From Virgibacillus sp. NKC19-3 (GTDB lineage: Bacteria; Bacillota; Bacilli; Bacillales; Amphibacillaceae), in NCBI RefSeq assembly GCF_019837165.1, contig NZ_JAGYHC010000001.1:186001-250000 (forward strand): DNA of 64,000 nt, read 5' to 3'. The notes below the pieces were generated by a model, which was not told the origin of the DNA, searched no databases, and was given only the letters and a program-made list of their open reading frames with translations. Positions 11,119-23,719 of the stretch are shown in pieces. Position numbers and translations under genes: made by a program. Each line of letters opens with the position of its first letter. Position 1 is the stretch's first letter.

Positions 11119-11955
11119 ATGGCAATTAAAAAATTCAGACCAACATCAAATGGAAGACGTAACATGTCTACATCTGATTTTGCTGAGGTTACAACAGATA
11201 CTCCGGAGAAATCCCTGCTTAGCCCCGTATACAAACGTGGCGGACGTAATAATCAAGGGAAATTAACCGTACGCCATCAAGGTGGCGGTCATAAACGTCA
11301 ATATCGCATGATCGACTTCAAACGTGATAAAGATGGTATACCAGGACGTGTTGCTACCGTTGAGTATGATCCAAACCGTACTGCGAATATCGCATTAATT
11401 AATTACGTTGATGGAGAAAAGCGTTATATTTTAGCTCCAAAAGGAATGAAGGTAGGACAAAAAATTGAAGCTGGAGAGAATGCGGACATCAAAACAGGTA
11501 ACGCACTTCCACTTGCAAATATTCCAGTAGGGACAATCATTCACAATATCGAATTAAAACCTGGTCGTGGTGGACAACTTGCACGTTCAGCCGGAGCAGA
11601 AGCACAAATCCTTGGACGTGAAGATAAATACACATTGGTTCGTCTGGGTTCAGGAGAAGTTCGCCTGGTATTGTCAACTTGCCGCGCAACAATTGGTCAA
11701 GTTGGTAATATTGAGCATGAATTAATTCGTGTTGGTAAGGCAGGTCGCAGGCGCTGGAAAGGTGTCCGTCCAACTGTACGTGGTTCTGTAATGAATCCGA
11801 ATGATCACCCGCACGGTGGTGGTGAAGGACGTGCTCCAATTGGACTGGATTCGCCAGTATCACCTTGGGGTAAACCTACGATTGGTTACAAGACTCGTAA
11901 GCGTAATAAACCGTCAGATAAATATATCGTTCGTAAGCGTAAGACTAAGAAATAA
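11119..11955 (+). CDS. rplB: 50S ribosomal protein L2
   Basis: L2 is a primary 23S rRNA-binding protein needed for subunit association and peptidyl transfer. It has 278 residues beginning [17 protein letters not shown]. The essential histidine lies in the conserved [13 protein letters not shown]-type segment near residue 230 (here [16 protein letters not shown]). The C-terminus [11 protein letters not shown] is basic as expected. A GGAGGG site precedes the ATG. Confidence 0.98.
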   Translation: MAIKKFRPTSNGRRNMSTSDFAEVTTDTPEKSLLSPVYKRGGRNNQGKLTVRHQGGGHKRQYRMIDFKRDKDGIPGRVATVEYDPNRTANIALINYVDGEKRYILAPKGMKVGQKIEAGENADIKTGNALPLANIPVGTIIHNIELKPGRGGQLARSAGAEAQILGREDKYTLVRLGSGEVRLVLSTCRATIGQVGNIEHELIRVGKAGRRRWKGVRPTVRGSVMNPNDHPHGGGEGRAPIGLDSPVSPWGKPTIGYKTRKRNKPSDKYIVRKRKTKK

Positions 11956-12013
11956 AGCCGAATAATGGAGATGGCGAGCATCGTCTCTCAATTTGAAAAA
12001 AGGAGGTTTATCC

Positions 12014-12292
12014 ATGGGTCGTAGTCTTAAAAAAGGACCTTTTGCAGATGACCATCTAATGGCAAAAGTGGAGAAGGCCAATGAATCAGACAAAAAACAA
12101 GTAATAAAAACTTGGTCTCGTCGTTCAACTATTTTCCCTAACTTTGTCGGTCACACTTTTGGAGTATATGACGGACGTAAACATGTACCTATTTATGTGA
12201 CAGAGGATATGGTCGGACATAAATTAGGAGAATTCGCGCCAACCCGGACATTCAAAGGACATTCCGGTGATGATAAGAAAACAAGACGATAA
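12014..12292 (+). CDS. rpsS: 30S ribosomal protein S19
   Basis: S19 is a 30S head protein that contacts S13 and the A-site finger of the 50S subunit. I place the start at the ATG at 12014, which follows an AAAGGAGG site and gives the standard 92 residues ([15 protein letters not shown]). An in-frame TTG 21 bases earlier would overlap that ribosome binding site and is rejected. The signature [16 protein letters not shown] is intact. Confidence 0.98.
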   Translation: MGRSLKKGPFADDHLMAKVEKANESDKKQVIKTWSRRSTIFPNFVGHTFGVYDGRKHVPIYVTEDMVGHKLGEFAPTRTFKGHSGDDKKTRR

Positions 12293-12310
12293 TGAGAGGA
12301 GGCACTCAAG

Positions 12311-12652
12311 ATGCAAGCTAAAGCTAGTGCGAAACAAGTTCGTATTGCTCCTCGTAAAGTCCGTTTAGTCGTTGATCTGATTCGAGGAAAAGATGTAGGT
12401 GAAGCAGTTGCAATATTGCGCCATACAGAGCGTGGTGCTTCTCCAGTCGTAGAGAAAGTATTAAATTCTGCCATCGCAAATGCAGAACATAACTACGAAA
12501 TGGAACCAGATAACTTAGTGATTTCTGAAGCATATGTAGATGAAGGTGTCACATTGAAACGTTTCCGCCCACGTGCACAAGGACGTGCAAGTAAAATCAA
12601 TAAACGCACAAGCCACGTAACAGTGGTTGTATCAGAAAAGAAGGAGGGATAG
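12311..12652 (+). CDS. rplV: 50S ribosomal protein L22
   Basis: L22 contributes a beta hairpin to the exit-tunnel constriction, a site of macrolide-resistance mutations. The protein has 113 residues. The hairpin region around [22 protein letters not shown] looks wild type, with no insertion or deletion. A GAGGAGG site precedes the start 18 bases after rpsS. It runs into rpsC with only three bases between the stop and the GTG start of the next gene. Confidence 0.98.
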   Translation: MQAKASAKQVRIAPRKVRLVVDLIRGKDVGEAVAILRHTERGASPVVEKVLNSAIANAEHNYEMEPDNLVISEAYVDEGVTLKRFRPRAQGRASKINKRTSHVTVVVSEKKEG

Positions 12653-12655
12653 TTA

Positions 12656-13300
12656 GTGGGTCAAAAAGTAAATCCAACCGGTCTTCGCATAGGCGTCATT
12701 AAAGACTGGGAGTCAAAATGGTATGCCGGCAGAGACTATGCAGACTTGCTGCATGAAGATATTAAAATCAGAGAATATCTTGAAAACCGTCTGAGTACAG
12801 CTGCTGTTTCTTCTATTGAGATCGAACGTGCAGCAAACCGTGTCAATATCACCATTCACACTGGAAAACCAGGTATGGTAATTGGTAAAGGCGGTTCAGA
12901 AGTAGAAGCATTACGTAAATCATTAAATAGCTTGACTGGTAAACGTGTCCATATTAATATTGTTGAAATCAAGAAAGTTGACCTTGATGCAAAATTAGTT
13001 GCTGACAACATTGCCCGTCAGTTGGAAAACCGTGTTTCATTCCGTCGTGCGCAGAAGCAAACCATTCAACGAGCCATGCGCGGTGGAGCTAAGGGAATTA
13101 GAACACAGGTGTCCGGACGTCTAGCCGGAGCAGATATTGCCCGTGCGGAAGATTATAGTGAAGGGACCGTACCACTACACACATTACGTGCCGATATTGA
13201 CTTTGGTACAGCAGAAGCTGATACTACTTATGGTAAATTAGGTGTTAAAGTGTGGATCTATCGTGGGGAAGTCCTTCCAACGAAAACAGACGATAAATAG
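12656..13300 (+). CDS. rpsC: 30S ribosomal protein S3
   Basis: S3 forms part of the mRNA entry site and its helicase activity. It starts with GTG at 12656 behind an AAGGAGGG site and has 214 residues. The KH domain motif is seen as [14 protein letters not shown] near residues 80-95. The C-terminal S3 domain with [21 protein letters not shown] follows. It lies tightly between rplV and rplP. Confidence 0.98.
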   Translation: MGQKVNPTGLRIGVIKDWESKWYAGRDYADLLHEDIKIREYLENRLSTAAVSSIEIERAANRVNITIHTGKPGMVIGKGGSEVEALRKSLNSLTGKRVHINIVEIKKVDLDAKLVADNIARQLENRVSFRRAQKQTIQRAMRGGAKGIRTQVSGRLAGADIARAEDYSEGTVPLHTLRADIDFGTAEADTTYGKLGVKVWIYRGEVLPTKTDDK

Positions 13301-13318
13301 GAAGGGGGCTCATAACTT

Positions 13319-13753
13319 ATGTTAATGCCTAAACGTGTGAAATATCGTAAACAACATCGTGGTAAAATGGGAGGCCGGGCAAAAGGCGGAACAACTGTGT
13401 CTTTTGGCGAGTATGGCCTGCAAGCTACAGAGGCCTCATGGATCTCAAGTCGACAAATTGAAGCTGCCCGTATTGCAATGACTCGTTACATGAAACGTGG
13501 CGGTAAAGTATGGATTAAGGTTTTTCCTGATAAGCCATACACTGCTAAGCCCCTTGAGGTACGCATGGGTTCCGGTAAAGGTGCTCCAGAAGGTTGGGTA
13601 GCAGTAGTAAAACCAGGAAAAATAATGTTTGAAATCGCAGGTGTAGAAGAAGAGGTTGCACGCGAAGCCCTACGTCTTGCTGCACACAAATTGCCGATTA
13701 AAACAAAATTTGTAAGTAGAGCAGAAATTGGTGGTGAAAGCAATGAAGGCTAA
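13319..13753 (+). CDS. rplP: 50S ribosomal protein L16
   Basis: L16 helps shape the A-site tRNA pocket and is a late assembly protein. The 144 residues start [17 protein letters not shown], matching the family. Conserved [10 protein letters not shown] and [14 protein letters not shown] segments are present. The gene starts at 13319 after an AAGGGGG site. Its last 11 bases overlap the start of rpmC, so translation is probably coupled. Confidence 0.98.
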   Translation: MLMPKRVKYRKQHRGKMGGRAKGGTTVSFGEYGLQATEASWISSRQIEAARIAMTRYMKRGGKVWIKVFPDKPYTAKPLEVRMGSGKGAPEGWVAVVKPGKIMFEIAGVEEEVAREALRLAAHKLPIKTKFVSRAEIGGESNEG

Positions 13754-13943
13754 TGAAATTAGAGAACTGACCACTGCCGAAATTGAACAAAAGGTTACTT
13801 CATTGAAAGAAGAACTATTTAATTTACGCTTCCAACTTGCAACAGGACAATTGGAAAACACGGCACGTCTCCGTGAAGTGAGAAAATCAATTGCCCGCAT
13901 GAAAACCGTTGCTCGTCAACGTGAATTAAACGTAAATAACTGA
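13743..13943 (+). CDS. rpmC: 50S ribosomal protein L29
   Basis: L29 is a small helical protein next to L23 at the tunnel exit. The ATG at 13743 gives 66 residues ([17 protein letters not shown]), the usual size. An upstream in-frame GTG at 13728 would add five residues without family support. The GGTGG ribosome binding site lies inside the end of rplP, and the two genes overlap by 11 bases. Confidence 0.96.
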   Translation: MKANEIRELTTAEIEQKVTSLKEELFNLRFQLATGQLENTARLREVRKSIARMKTVARQRELNVNN

Positions 13944-13969
13944 TAACCCGAGAGGAGGTCAACCTCAAA

Positions 13970-14233
13970 ATGTCTGAACGTAATAATCGTAAGGTATATA
14001 CAGGTCGTGTTGTGTCAGATAAAATGGATAAAACGATTAATGTAGTTGTTGAAACATATAAATTTCATCCGCTATATGGGAAACGCGTTCGTTATTCTAC
14101 AAAATTCAAAACACATGATGAAAATAATCAAGCAAAAACCGGCGACATTGTTCGTATTATGGAAACTCGTCCACTATCAGCAACAAAACGCTTTCGTCTA
14201 GTTGAAGTTGTTGAAGAAGCGATCATTATATAA
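13970..14233 (+). CDS. rpsQ: 30S ribosomal protein S17
   Basis: S17 is a primary 16S rRNA-binding protein with an OB fold. It has 87 residues starting [22 protein letters not shown], with the conserved HPLYGKRV and [25 protein letters not shown] segments. A GAGAGGAGG site lies upstream. It is the spc-operon neighbour of rplN. Confidence 0.98.
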   Translation: MSERNNRKVYTGRVVSDKMDKTINVVVETYKFHPLYGKRVRYSTKFKTHDENNQAKTGDIVRIMETRPLSATKRFRLVEVVEEAIII

Positions 14234-14250
14234 TAAGGTTCGCCCGGTAG

Positions 14251-14643
<393 letters not shown>

Positions 14644-14676
14644 TAGAAAGAAACCTTGTCAAGGAGGTGCTAAGCC

Positions 14677-14988
14677 ATGCATGTAAAAAAAGGTGATAAA
14701 GTAAAAGTACTTTCCGGTAAAGACGCGGGTAAAGAAGGTACGATTTTAGAGGCATATCCATCGAAGGATCGTGTTCTTGTCGAAGGCGTCAATATGGTCA
14801 AAAAACACGCAAAACCTTCACAGGATAACCCACAAGGTGGAATTCTAGATCTTGAAGCAGCAATTCATGCTTCTAATGTGATGCCAATTGATCCGAAATC
14901 CGGTGAGCCAACTCGAGTTGGATATGAAGTACGTGATGGAAAGAAAGTCCGCATCGCCAAAAAATCCGGTGAAGCAATAGATAAATAA
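14677..14988 (+). CDS. rplX: 50S ribosomal protein L24
   Basis: L24 initiates 50S assembly and lies near the tunnel exit. It has 103 residues: an N-terminal KOW motif ([20 protein letters not shown]) and the conserved [22 protein letters not shown]. An AAGGAGG site lies 10 bases before the start. It is followed 26 bases later by rplE. Confidence 0.98.
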   Translation: MHVKKGDKVKVLSGKDAGKEGTILEAYPSKDRVLVEGVNMVKKHAKPSQDNPQGGILDLEAAIHASNVMPIDPKSGEPTRVGYEVRDGKKVRIAKKSGEAIDK

Positions 14989-15014
14989 TTTCAGGCGAAA
15001 GGAGGGCGCTCGTG

Positions 15015-15554
15015 ATGAATGGACTAAAACAACAATATAAAGATGATGTATTACCATCTTTGATGAATAAATTTAATTATGACTCGGTTATGGAAGTGCC
15101 TACAATTGAAAAAATAGTAATCAACATGGGTGTTGGTGACGCAGTTCAAAATTCAAAAGCACTCGATAGCGTTGTTGAGGAGCTTGCATTAATTTCCGGT
15201 CAGAAGCCTGTAGTGACTCGTGCAAAAAAATCAATCGCTGGTTTTCGCCTTCGTGAAGGAATGCCAATCGGGGCAAAAGTAACACTTCGCGGTGAGCGTA
15301 TGTACGAATTCCTTCAAAAGCTTATTGGTGTATCACTTCCACGTGTACGTGATTTTCGTGGTATTTCAAAAAAAGCCTTCGATGGTCGCGGTAACTACAC
15401 ATTAGGTGTGAAAGAACAGCTGATTTTCCCGGAAATTAACTATGATAAAATAAACAAAGTGCGTGGTATGGATATTGTCATTGTAACAACATCCAATACT
15501 GACGAAGAAGCGCGTGAGCTTTTAGGTCAGCTAGGCATGCCTTTCCAAAAATAA
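15015..15554 (+). CDS. rplE: 50S ribosomal protein L5
   Basis: L5 binds 5S rRNA and forms a bridge to S13 in the 30S head. I choose the ATG at 15015, giving 179 residues that begin [17 protein letters not shown]. An adjacent upstream GTG would add only one residue. The signatures [11 protein letters not shown] and [20 protein letters not shown] are present. The AAAGGAGGG site is at 14998-15006. Confidence 0.97.
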   Translation: MNGLKQQYKDDVLPSLMNKFNYDSVMEVPTIEKIVINMGVGDAVQNSKALDSVVEELALISGQKPVVTRAKKSIAGFRLREGMPIGAKVTLRGERMYEFLQKLIGVSLPRVRDFRGISKKAFDGRGNYTLGVKEQLIFPEINYDKINKVRGMDIVIVTTSNTDEEARELLGQLGMPFQK

Positions 15555-15582
15555 GCGAGAGATAAATGAAGGAGGGAAAACG

Positions 15583-15768
15583 TTGGCTAAAAAATCAATG
15601 ATTGCGAAACAAAAACGTCCGCAAAAATATCAAGTACGTGAATATACACGTTGTGAACGTTGTGGCCGTCCGCATTCTGTAATTCGTAAATTTAAACTTT
15701 GCCGTATTTGCTTCCGTGAACTTGCCTATAAAGGTCAAATTCCTGGTGTCAAAAAAGCAAGCTGGTAA
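15583..15768 (+). CDS. rpsN: 30S ribosomal protein S14, zinc-binding type
   Basis: S14 is a 30S head protein. This is the short 61-residue type Z form with four cysteines (CERC and, 12 residues on, CRIC), so it needs zinc. Bacilli often keep a second, zinc-free S14 elsewhere, usually under Zur control; none is seen in this window. Translation starts at TTG behind a GGAGGG site, as is common for this gene. Confidence 0.98.
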   Translation: MAKKSMIAKQKRPQKYQVREYTRCERCGRPHSVIRKFKLCRICFRELAYKGQIPGVKKASW

Positions 15769-15797
15769 AACCCGATTTGGGAAGGAGGTAATTAGTA

Positions 15798-16196
15798 ATG
15801 GTCATGACAGATCCAATCGCAGATATGCTAACTCGAATTCGTAATGCTAACATGGTAAAACATGAAAAATTAGAGCTTCCATCTTCTACAATCAAGAAAG
15901 ATATCGCTGATATCCTTAAACGTGAAGGTTTTGTCTCGGATTATGAATTCATTGAGGACAATAAACAAGGAATTCTGCGCATTTTCCTTAAATATGGCGT
16001 AGAGGAGCAACAAGTAATTACAGGTATCAAGCGTATTAGTAAACCAGGTCTGCGTGTTTATGCAAAAGCTGCCGAAGTACCTCGCGTACTTAACGGTTTA
16101 GGTATAGCTATCGTTTCAACATCAAAAGGAGTGCTATCTGATAAAGAAGCACGTTCACAAGCTGTTGGTGGCGAAGTATTGGCATATGTTTGGTAA
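15798..16196 (+). CDS. rpsH: 30S ribosomal protein S8
   Basis: S8 binds helix 21 of 16S rRNA; in E. coli it represses the spc operon. The 132 residues start [18 protein letters not shown] and end with the signature GISIVSTSKG-type run, here [28 protein letters not shown] site lies upstream. No S8-binding-site mimic was recognised near rplE, so autoregulation is not claimed. Confidence 0.98.
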   Translation: MVMTDPIADMLTRIRNANMVKHEKLELPSSTIKKDIADILKREGFVSDYEFIEDNKQGILRIFLKYGVEEQQVITGIKRISKPGLRVYAKAAEVPRVLNGLGIAIVSTSKGVLSDKEARSQAVGGEVLAYVW

Positions 16197-16229
16197 TTAA
16201 CAATTTTAAACTCGGAGGAGGTGCATGGA

Positions 16230-16766
16230 ATGTCTCGTATAGGACTTAAGCCAATTGAAATCCCAGAGGGTGTAGAGGTTACGTTTAATGGCCATACGGT
16301 TACTGTTAAAGGACCTAAAGGTGAATTAACCCGGGACTTACACCAGGATATGAAAATTAATACAGAAGATAATATGATTACAATTGAGCGCCCAAGCGAT
16401 CATAAAGATCATCGCGCGTTACATGGAACGACTCGTAGTTTGATCAGCAACATGATTGAAGGTGTTCATAAAGGCTTTGAAAAATCCCTTGAAATTAACG
16501 GTGTTGGATATCGTGCCCTAAAACAGGGAGATAAAATTGTGATTAACGCAGGTTATTCGCACCCGGTGGAAATCCAGCAGCGTGACGGCATCGAAATCGA
16601 TGTACCCCAGAACGCACAAATCGTTGTTAAAGGTATTGATAAGGAACTTGTAGGGGCGGTTGCTGCGAATATTAGAGCGATTAGACCTCCGGAACCTTAT
16701 AAAGGGAAAGGTATTCGTTACGCAAACGAATATCTGCGCCGTAAAGAAGGTAAAACTGCGAAGTAA
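16230..16766 (+). CDS. rplF: 50S ribosomal protein L6
   Basis: L6 stabilises the base of the L7/L12 stalk and the sarcin-ricin loop region. The ATG at 16230 fits a GGAGGAGG site 8-10 bases upstream and gives 178 residues ([15 protein letters not shown]). The in-frame GTG at 16221 overlaps that site and is rejected. Two L6 domains are visible, ending in [19 protein letters not shown]. Confidence 0.97.
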   Translation: MSRIGLKPIEIPEGVEVTFNGHTVTVKGPKGELTRDLHQDMKINTEDNMITIERPSDHKDHRALHGTTRSLISNMIEGVHKGFEKSLEINGVGYRALKQGDKIVINAGYSHPVEIQQRDGIEIDVPQNAQIVVKGIDKELVGAVAANIRAIRPPEPYKGKGIRYANEYLRRKEGKTAK

Positions 16767-16802
16767 ATACGATTCGTTAGGGAGCAGAAAGGAGTGACCT
16801 AG

Positions 16803-17165
16803 ATGATCACAAAACCTGACAAGAATGTTACACGTAAGAGAAGACATGCTCGTGTCCGTGATAAAGTTGTTGGAACCGAAGCTCGTCCTCGCTTAAATGT
16901 GTATCGTTCAAACAAACACATCTATGTACAATTAATCGATGATAAACGTGGAAATACAGTAGCAAGTGCTTCTACAAAGGATAACGAACTGGCGTCAGAA
17001 GCGCATGTTAATATAGAATCAGCGAAACAAGTCGGAGAAATGATCGCTAAACGTGCCCAGGATAAAGGTTACAAATCAGTCGTATTTGACCGTGGCGGCT
17101 ATCTTTATCATGGACGTGTGAAGGCATTGGCAGATGCTGCCCGCGAGGCAGGTCTTGAATTTTAA
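16803..17165 (+). CDS. rplR: 50S ribosomal protein L18
   Basis: L18 binds 5S rRNA together with L5 and L25-type proteins. It has 120 residues with the basic N-terminus [14 protein letters not shown] and the C-terminal [21 protein letters not shown]. The AAAGGAGTG site precedes the ATG at 16803. It is 24 bases from rpsE. Confidence 0.98.
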   Translation: MITKPDKNVTRKRRHARVRDKVVGTEARPRLNVYRSNKHIYVQLIDDKRGNTVASASTKDNELASEAHVNIESAKQVGEMIAKRAQDKGYKSVVFDRGGYLYHGRVKALADAAREAGLEF

Positions 17166-17188
17166 TCGATAAAGGAGGGAACCCTTAC

Positions 17189-17692
17189 ATGAGAACTACC
17201 ATCGATCCGAACAATCTAGATCTTGAAGAAAGAGTTGTTGCGATCAACCGCGTTGCAAAAGTAGTAAAGGGGGGACGTAATTTCCGCTTTGCTGCGTTAG
17301 TAGTTGTTGGAGACAAAAATGGCCATGTAGGTTTTGGTACAGGTAAAGCACTGGAAGTACCGGAAGCAATTAAAAAAGCTGTGGACGATGCAAAGAAAAA
17401 ATTAATCACCGTACCTATCGTTGGAACTACCATCCCACACCAGATTCATGGACGTTTTGGCTCCGGTAATGTACTCATGAAGCCGGCAACAGAAGGTACA
17501 GGAGTTATCTCCGGTGGCCCAGTTCGTGCGATTTTGGAACTGGCTGGTGTTGGCGATATTGTAACGAAATCACTAGGCTCCAATACACCAATTAATATGA
17601 TTCGTGCAACATTAAATGGCTTAACAAACCTAAAACGCGCAGAAGACGTAGCCAAACTACGTGGAAAGTCTGTGGAAGAACTGTTAGGATAA
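17189..17692 (+). CDS. rpsE: 30S ribosomal protein S5
   Basis: S5 lies at the mRNA entry site and contributes to decoding fidelity; some spectinomycin-resistance mutations map here. The 167 residues contain the S5 N-terminal RNA-binding domain with [18 protein letters not shown], the loop in which spectinomycin mutations occur, and it looks wild type. The C-terminal domain [19 protein letters not shown] follows. An AAAGGAGGG site precedes it. Confidence 0.98.
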   Translation: MRTTIDPNNLDLEERVVAINRVAKVVKGGRNFRFAALVVVGDKNGHVGFGTGKALEVPEAIKKAVDDAKKKLITVPIVGTTIPHQIHGRFGSGNVLMKPATEGTGVISGGPVRAILELAGVGDIVTKSLGSNTPINMIRATLNGLTNLKRAEDVAKLRGKSVEELLG

Positions 17693-17705
17693 GGAGGGAA
17701 ACACG

Positions 17706-17891
17706 ATGTCCAACAAATTAGAAATCACCCTCACACGCAGTGTCATTGGTGGAAAAGAAAGACAGCGTAAAACTGTTCAAGCATTAGGACTTAAGAAAAT
17801 TCATCAATCCGTTGTACATGAAGATACCCCGGCCATCCGTGGAATGGTTGATCAGGTAGCTCATCTTCTAACGGTAAAAGAAGTTCAATAA
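17706..17891 (+). CDS. rpmD: 50S ribosomal protein L30
   Basis: L30 is a small 50S protein of the bacterial L30/L7 fold. The product has 61 residues with the family pattern [12 protein letters not shown] and [21 protein letters not shown]. An AAGGAGGG site overlaps the end of rpsE, whose stop lies 13 bases before the ATG. It is absent in some lineages but normal in Bacillaceae. Confidence 0.97.
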   Translation: MSNKLEITLTRSVIGGKERQRKTVQALGLKKIHQSVVHEDTPAIRGMVDQVAHLLTVKEVQ

Positions 17892-17915
17892 ATAAGCGTA
17901 AAAGGAGGTGCTCGC

Positions 17916-18355
17916 ATGAAACTTCATGAATTGAAGGCATCAGAAGGAACTCGCAAAGAACGTAACCGTGTAGGTCGTGGAATGTCATCCGGAAATGGTA
18001 AAACATCTGCAAGAGGACATAAAGGCCAAAAGGCACGTTCTGGTGGTGGCACTCGTCCAGGGTTCGAAGGTGGCCAAATGCCATTATTCCAACGCCTGCC
18101 AAAACGCGGATTTACAAATATTCACCGCAAGGAATTTGCCATTGTAAACCTTGATGCGCTAAATCGTTTTGAAGACGGCACAGAAATCACACCTGAGCTA
18201 TTACTTGAAGAAGGTGTCGTAAGCAAACCTAAAGCCGGCATTAAAGTGCTTGGTAAGGGAGCGATCGAAAAGAATCTAACAGTAAAAGCTAATAAGTTCT
18301 CTGCTTCAGCAAAAGAAGCAATCGAGGCAGCGGGCGGTAAAACAGAGGTGGTTTA

Positions 18356-18356
<1 letters not shown>
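17916..18356 (+). CDS. rplO: 50S ribosomal protein L15
   Basis: L15 is a late-binding 50S protein with an extended basic N-terminus. It has 146 residues; the Gly/Arg-rich segment [27 protein letters not shown] and the globular C-terminal domain are typical. An AAAGGAGGTG site precedes the start. Its stop overlaps the secY start by one base (TAATG). Confidence 0.98.
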
Positions 18357-20325
<1,969 letters not shown>

Positions 20326-20491
20326 GCGCCTTAGCTGTATGTTTGATCGCAGAATGGATGCAATTTCAGCTGTAAAAAGTTATAATAGATGCGTGAGTTA
20401 CTGTGCTTTATAAATAGTAACCAGGATTAGTAAAGTAAACTTTTTAAAAAGGTTAGCACATAAACTATAGCCTAAGTGAAGGTGATCGTTG
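20326..20491 (+). promoter_or_regulatory. adk to KOW gene gap, candidate internal promoter
   Basis: This 166-base gap holds no gene. A perfect TATAAT box (20381-20386) is present, but the matching -35 position (ATGCAA) is weak. The gap occupies the place where map usually lies. Confidence 0.35.
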
Positions 20492-20827
20492 TTGAGCGAA
20501 GATGATTCGATTCCGCTAATAGGTCAAGTTGTTCGTATTATGCAAGGACGTGAGGCAGGTCAATACGCGGTAGTCATAAAAATTATGGAAGACCGGTATG
20601 TTCTGCTTGCAGATGGGGAAAAACGTAAATATGACCGACCAAAAAAGAAGAATGTAAGTCATATTGAATTAATGGATTACATTTCCCCTGAAGTCCAAAA
20701 CAGCCTTCTGGAAACTGGTCGTGTCACAAATGGTAAACTTAGATTTGCCATAGCTAAATTTGCAGGTGAGGTTGTGACTGATTTGAAGAAGGGAGTAGCA
20801 CGCGATGGCGAAAGACGATGTAATTGA
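20492..20827 (+). CDS. KOW-domain RNA-binding protein, L14e-like (YbzG family)
   Basis: This protein of about 111 residues is the KOW-domain protein found just upstream of infA in many Bacillota, called YbzG/RulR in B. subtilis. The N-terminal half carries the KOW pattern ([22 protein letters not shown]). The basic middle [18 protein letters not shown] is typical, and the C-terminal half is more variable. The start is one of two adjacent TTG codons, 20489 or 20492; the second is better spaced from GAAGGTGA. Its 3' end overlaps infA by 23 bases in another frame. RNA binding is family knowledge; the exact ribosomal role is unknown. Confidence 0.85.
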   Translation: MSEDDSIPLIGQVVRIMQGREAGQYAVVIKIMEDRYVLLADGEKRKYDRPKKKNVSHIELMDYISPEVQNSLLETGRVTNGKLRFAIAKFAGEVVTDLKKGVARDGERRCN

Positions 20828-21023
20828 AGTGGAAGGTACCGTGACCGAAACATTGCCGAATGCGATGTTTAATGTAGAGCTTGAAAATGGCCATACCGTA
20901 CTAGCGCATGTATCCGGCAAAATCCGTATGCATTTCATTCGCATTCTACCAGGCGATAAAGTAACGGTCGAACTTTCTCCGTATGATTTAACAAGAGGAC
21001 GAATTACGTACCGTTATAAATAA
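20805..21023 (+). CDS. infA: Translation initiation factor IF-1
   Basis: IF-1 occupies the A site of the 30S subunit during initiation. The 72-residue OB-fold protein starts [22 protein letters not shown] and ends ITYRYK, exactly the family form. Its GAAGGGAG ribosome binding site lies inside the upstream KOW gene, with which it overlaps. rpmJ follows 27 bases later. Confidence 0.98.
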   Translation: MAKDDVIEVEGTVTETLPNAMFNVELENGHTVLAHVSGKIRMHFIRILPGDKVTVELSPYDLTRGRITYRYK

Positions 21024-21050
21024 GCTCCGATATAAAAGGAGGTAAAGACG

Positions 21051-21164
21051 ATGAAAGTAAGAGCATCTGTAAAACCCATTTGTGAAAAATGTAAGATCAT
21101 AAAACGTAAAGGCACTGTAATGGTGATTTGCGACAATCCGAAACACAAACAAAAACAAGGCTAA
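21051..21164 (+). CDS. rpmJ: 50S ribosomal protein L36
   Basis: L36 is the smallest 50S protein. This 37-residue product starts [14 protein letters not shown] and has the zinc ligands of the C+ form, CxxC followed by C and H in CDNPKH. An AAAGGAGG site lies 8 bases upstream. It lies between infA and rpsM as in other bacilli. Confidence 0.97.
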   Translation: MKVRASVKPICEKCKIIKRKGTVMVICDNPKHKQKQG

Positions 21165-21212
21165 TAACCAGCCTGTATTTTTAGAAGCAAACATGAGGAG
21201 GTGCAAGTGTAC

Positions 21213-21578
21213 ATGGCACGTATTGCAGGTATTGACGTTCCACGTGATAAACGCGTCGTTATTTCTCTAACTTATATTTATGGAGTTGGAAAAACTACTG
21301 CGCAACAAGTCCTTAAGCAGGCCGGCGTTTCAGAAGACACCAGAGTTCGTGATCTGACAGAAGACGAACTGGCTAATATCCGTAAGGCAATTGAGGAATA
21401 TACAATCGAAGGTGACCTTCGTCGTGAAACATCACTAAACATTAAACGTTTAATAGAAATTGGTTCATATAGAGGTATTCGCCACCGTCGCGGGCTACCA
21501 TTACGTGGTCAAAAAACGAAAAACAATTCACGTACTCGTAAAGGACCACGCCGTACAATGGCTAACAAGAGAAAATAA
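21213..21578 (+). CDS. rpsM: 30S ribosomal protein S13
   Basis: S13 is a head protein that contacts P-site tRNA and the L5 bridge. The ATG at 21213 gives the standard 121 residues ([24 protein letters not shown]) and follows GAGGAGGTG by 9 bases. A GTG 12 bases earlier overlaps that site and is rejected. The C-terminal [21 protein letters not shown] tail is typical. Confidence 0.98.
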   Translation: MARIAGIDVPRDKRVVISLTYIYGVGKTTAQQVLKQAGVSEDTRVRDLTEDELANIRKAIEEYTIEGDLRRETSLNIKRLIEIGSYRGIRHRRGLPLRGQKTKNNSRTRKGPRRTMANKRK

Positions 21579-21595
21579 AGTAAGGAGGGAAGCTA

Positions 21596-21985
21596 ATGGC
21601 ACGTAAAACAACTACACGTAAGCGTCGTGTGAAAAAGAATATTGATACAGGTGTAGCGCATATTCGTTCAACGTTCAATAATACAATTGTGACGATTACG
21701 GATAAACAAGGTAATTCAATTGGCTGGAGTTCAGCAGGCGCACTCGGCTTTAAAGGCTCTCGTAAATCAACCCCTTTTGCTGCACAAATGGCTGCTGAAA
21801 CTGCTGCAAGAACAGCTGTAGATAACGGCATGAAAACATTGGAAGTAACGGTTAAAGGCCCTGGCGCTGGTCGTGAAGCAGCAATTCGTTCACTTCAGGC
21901 AGCAGGCTTGGAAGTTACAGCAATTGTGGATGTAACACCAGTTCCTCACAATGGTTGCCGCCCACCCAAACGTCGTCGTGTTTAA
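21596..21985 (+). CDS. rpsK: 30S ribosomal protein S11
   Basis: S11 forms part of the platform and the mRNA exit site. The product has 129 residues with [18 protein letters not shown] and the C-terminal [18 protein letters not shown], the family signature. A GGAGGG site precedes the start. A 209-base structured gap separates it from rpoA. Confidence 0.98.
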   Translation: MARKTTTRKRRVKKNIDTGVAHIRSTFNNTIVTITDKQGNSIGWSSAGALGFKGSRKSTPFAAQMAAETAARTAVDNGMKTLEVTVKGPGAGREAAIRSLQAAGLEVTAIVDVTPVPHNGCRPPKRRRV

Positions 21986-22194
21986 ATGTATAGGTATGAG
22001 AAGTTGTCACACTGTCCATAATGGATGATGATGGCTAAACGTATAAGTTTTAAACCTTATACCGATAGCTTCCGATGACAACGATGTACGAAAAGTAAAC
22101 GAATAGCGCAGACTAGGGCTGTCTATTTGGGGAATTTCGGTTAGGCAAGTCAAGTCTAGCCGGAGTTTCGACGTTTTAAAGGAGGGTTTTATTG
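21986..22194 (+). promoter_or_regulatory. Structured leader between rpsK and rpoA
   Basis: This gap has no gene. Nested perfect inverted repeats are present: GTTGTCA (22003-22009) with TGACAAC (22076-22082) encloses GTATAAG (22041-22047) with CTTATAC (22056-22062). A third stem, CGGTTAG with CTAGCCG, lies just upstream of the AAAGGAGGG site of rpoA. The nested arrangement suggests a folded RNA leader. Confidence 0.5.
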
Positions 22195-23139
22195 ATGATC
22201 GAAATTGAAAAACCAAAAATTGAAACCGTAGAAGTCAGCGAAGATGCTACATTTGGGAAATTTGTAGTCGAGCCGCTCGAACGTGGATATGGTGCCACTC
22301 TTGGAAACTCCTTGCGTCGTATTCTATTATCCTCACTTCCAGGTGCTGCTGTGACATCAGTTCAAATTGACGGAGCGCTACACGAATTTTCGACAATTGA
22401 TGGTGTTGTTGAAGATGTGACAACAATAATTTTGAATCTGAAAAAACTAGCTCTAAAGATTTACTCTGACGCTGAGAAAACATTAGAGATCGATGTACAG
22501 GGAGAAGGAAAGGTTACAGCTGCAGACATCACCTATGATAGTGATGTGGAAATTCTAAATCCTGAATTACCTATTGCTACACTTAATAGCAAAGGCAACT
22601 TGCATATGAAGATAACTGCAGCACGCGGACGTGGCTACAGGCAATCGGAGCAAAATAAACATGATGAACAACCAATTGGGGTCGTTGCTATTGATTCTAT
22701 TTTCACTCCAGTGTCACGTGTGTCGTATACCGTAGAAAATACGCGTATTGGGCAAGTTGCAGACTACGATAAATTAACGTTGAATGTATCGACGGATGGC
22801 AGTATCCGACCTGAAGAAGCAGTTTCGTTAGCGGCAAAAGTCTTTACAGAGCATCTTAATATTTTCGTAGGTTTAACAGACGAGGCGAAAAGCGCGGAAA
22901 TCATGATTGAAAAAGAAGAAGATCAAAAAGAAAAAGTAATGGAAATGACAATTGAAGAACTTGATCTTTCTGTCAGATCTTATAATTGCCTGAAACGAGC
23001 TGGAATTAACACGGTTCAGGAACTTGCAAATAAATCAGAAGAAGACATGATGAAGGTCCGTAATTTAGGTCGTAAATCACTGGAAGAAGTAAAAGTAAAA
23101 CTGGACGATCTTGGCCTGGGTTTACGTGATGACGACTAA
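22195..23139 (+). CDS. rpoA: RNA polymerase subunit alpha
   Basis: The alpha subunit dimerises to scaffold RNA polymerase and contacts UP elements and activators. The ATG at 22195 gives 314 residues, the standard length; an adjacent TTG would add one residue. The N-terminal assembly domain has [24 protein letters not shown]. The linker is acidic (KEEDQKEKV). The C-terminal domain has [18 protein letters not shown] and [14 protein letters not shown], including the DNA-contacting residues. Confidence 0.98.
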   Translation: MIEIEKPKIETVEVSEDATFGKFVVEPLERGYGATLGNSLRRILLSSLPGAAVTSVQIDGALHEFSTIDGVVEDVTTIILNLKKLALKIYSDAEKTLEIDVQGEGKVTAADITYDSDVEILNPELPIATLNSKGNLHMKITAARGRGYRQSEQNKHDEQPIGVVAIDSIFTPVSRVSYTVENTRIGQVADYDKLTLNVSTDGSIRPEEAVSLAAKVFTEHLNIFVGLTDEAKSAEIMIEKEEDQKEKVMEMTIEELDLSVRSYNCLKRAGINTVQELANKSEEDMMKVRNLGRKSLEEVKVKLDDLGLGLRDDD

Positions 23140-23262
23140 TTCATTTGACACCTTTAGAGATTTGAAAAAGGCTGGAGCTGGACATGGTTCTACGCAATTG
23201 TTCACTTAAACCTCGGATTTTAGCGATATAATCCGAAGCAACAGGAAAGGGAGGGATAGTCC

Positions 23263-23616
23263 ATGGTAAGAAAGTTCGGTCGTACAACAGACACTCGTAT
23301 GGCACTACTTCGCAACCTTGCATCTGATTTAATTATTCATGAGCGGCTTGAAATAACAGAAGCAAAAGCGAAAGAACTCAAATCGGTAGTAGAGAAAATG
23401 ATTACACTTGGCAAACGTGGAGATCTTCATGCACGTCGTCAGGCTGCATCATTCTTATATAACCAGGAAGCAAACGAAAACGAAAATGTTATCCAAAAAC
23501 TTTTCGATGATGTTGCCGCGCGTTACGAAGATCGACAAGGTGGATATACGCGTGTACTTAAACTAGGTGCTCGTCAAGGTGATGGAGCAAAAATGGCAAT
23601 CATTGAACTAGTTTAA
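23263..23616 (+). CDS. rplQ: 50S ribosomal protein L17
   Basis: L17 lies near the tunnel exit of the 50S subunit. It has 117 residues with [23 protein letters not shown] and the C-terminal [32 protein letters not shown] site precedes it. The 123-base gap from rpoA contains a small stem (CGGATT with AATCCG near 23215-23236). It is the last gene of the superoperon. Confidence 0.98.
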   Translation: MVRKFGRTTDTRMALLRNLASDLIIHERLEITEAKAKELKSVVEKMITLGKRGDLHARRQAASFLYNQEANENENVIQKLFDDVAARYEDRQGGYTRVLKLGARQGDGAKMAIIELV

Positions 23617-23629
23617 TGTGCGTATGCGA

Positions 23630-23679
23630 CAAGGGCGGGGCTAATCTCTTCAATGAGGTGAAACCAAGCCCTTTTTTTG
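23630..23679 (+). terminator. Terminator after rplQ
   Basis: GGGCT and AGCCC, about 25 bases apart, form the stem base, followed directly by a run of seven T. It ends the S10-spc-alpha superoperon. Confidence 0.65.
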
Positions 23680-23719
23680 TAGGATGCTCTTTTCATAGGT
23701 ATTGTAGCTTTTCGGAGTT

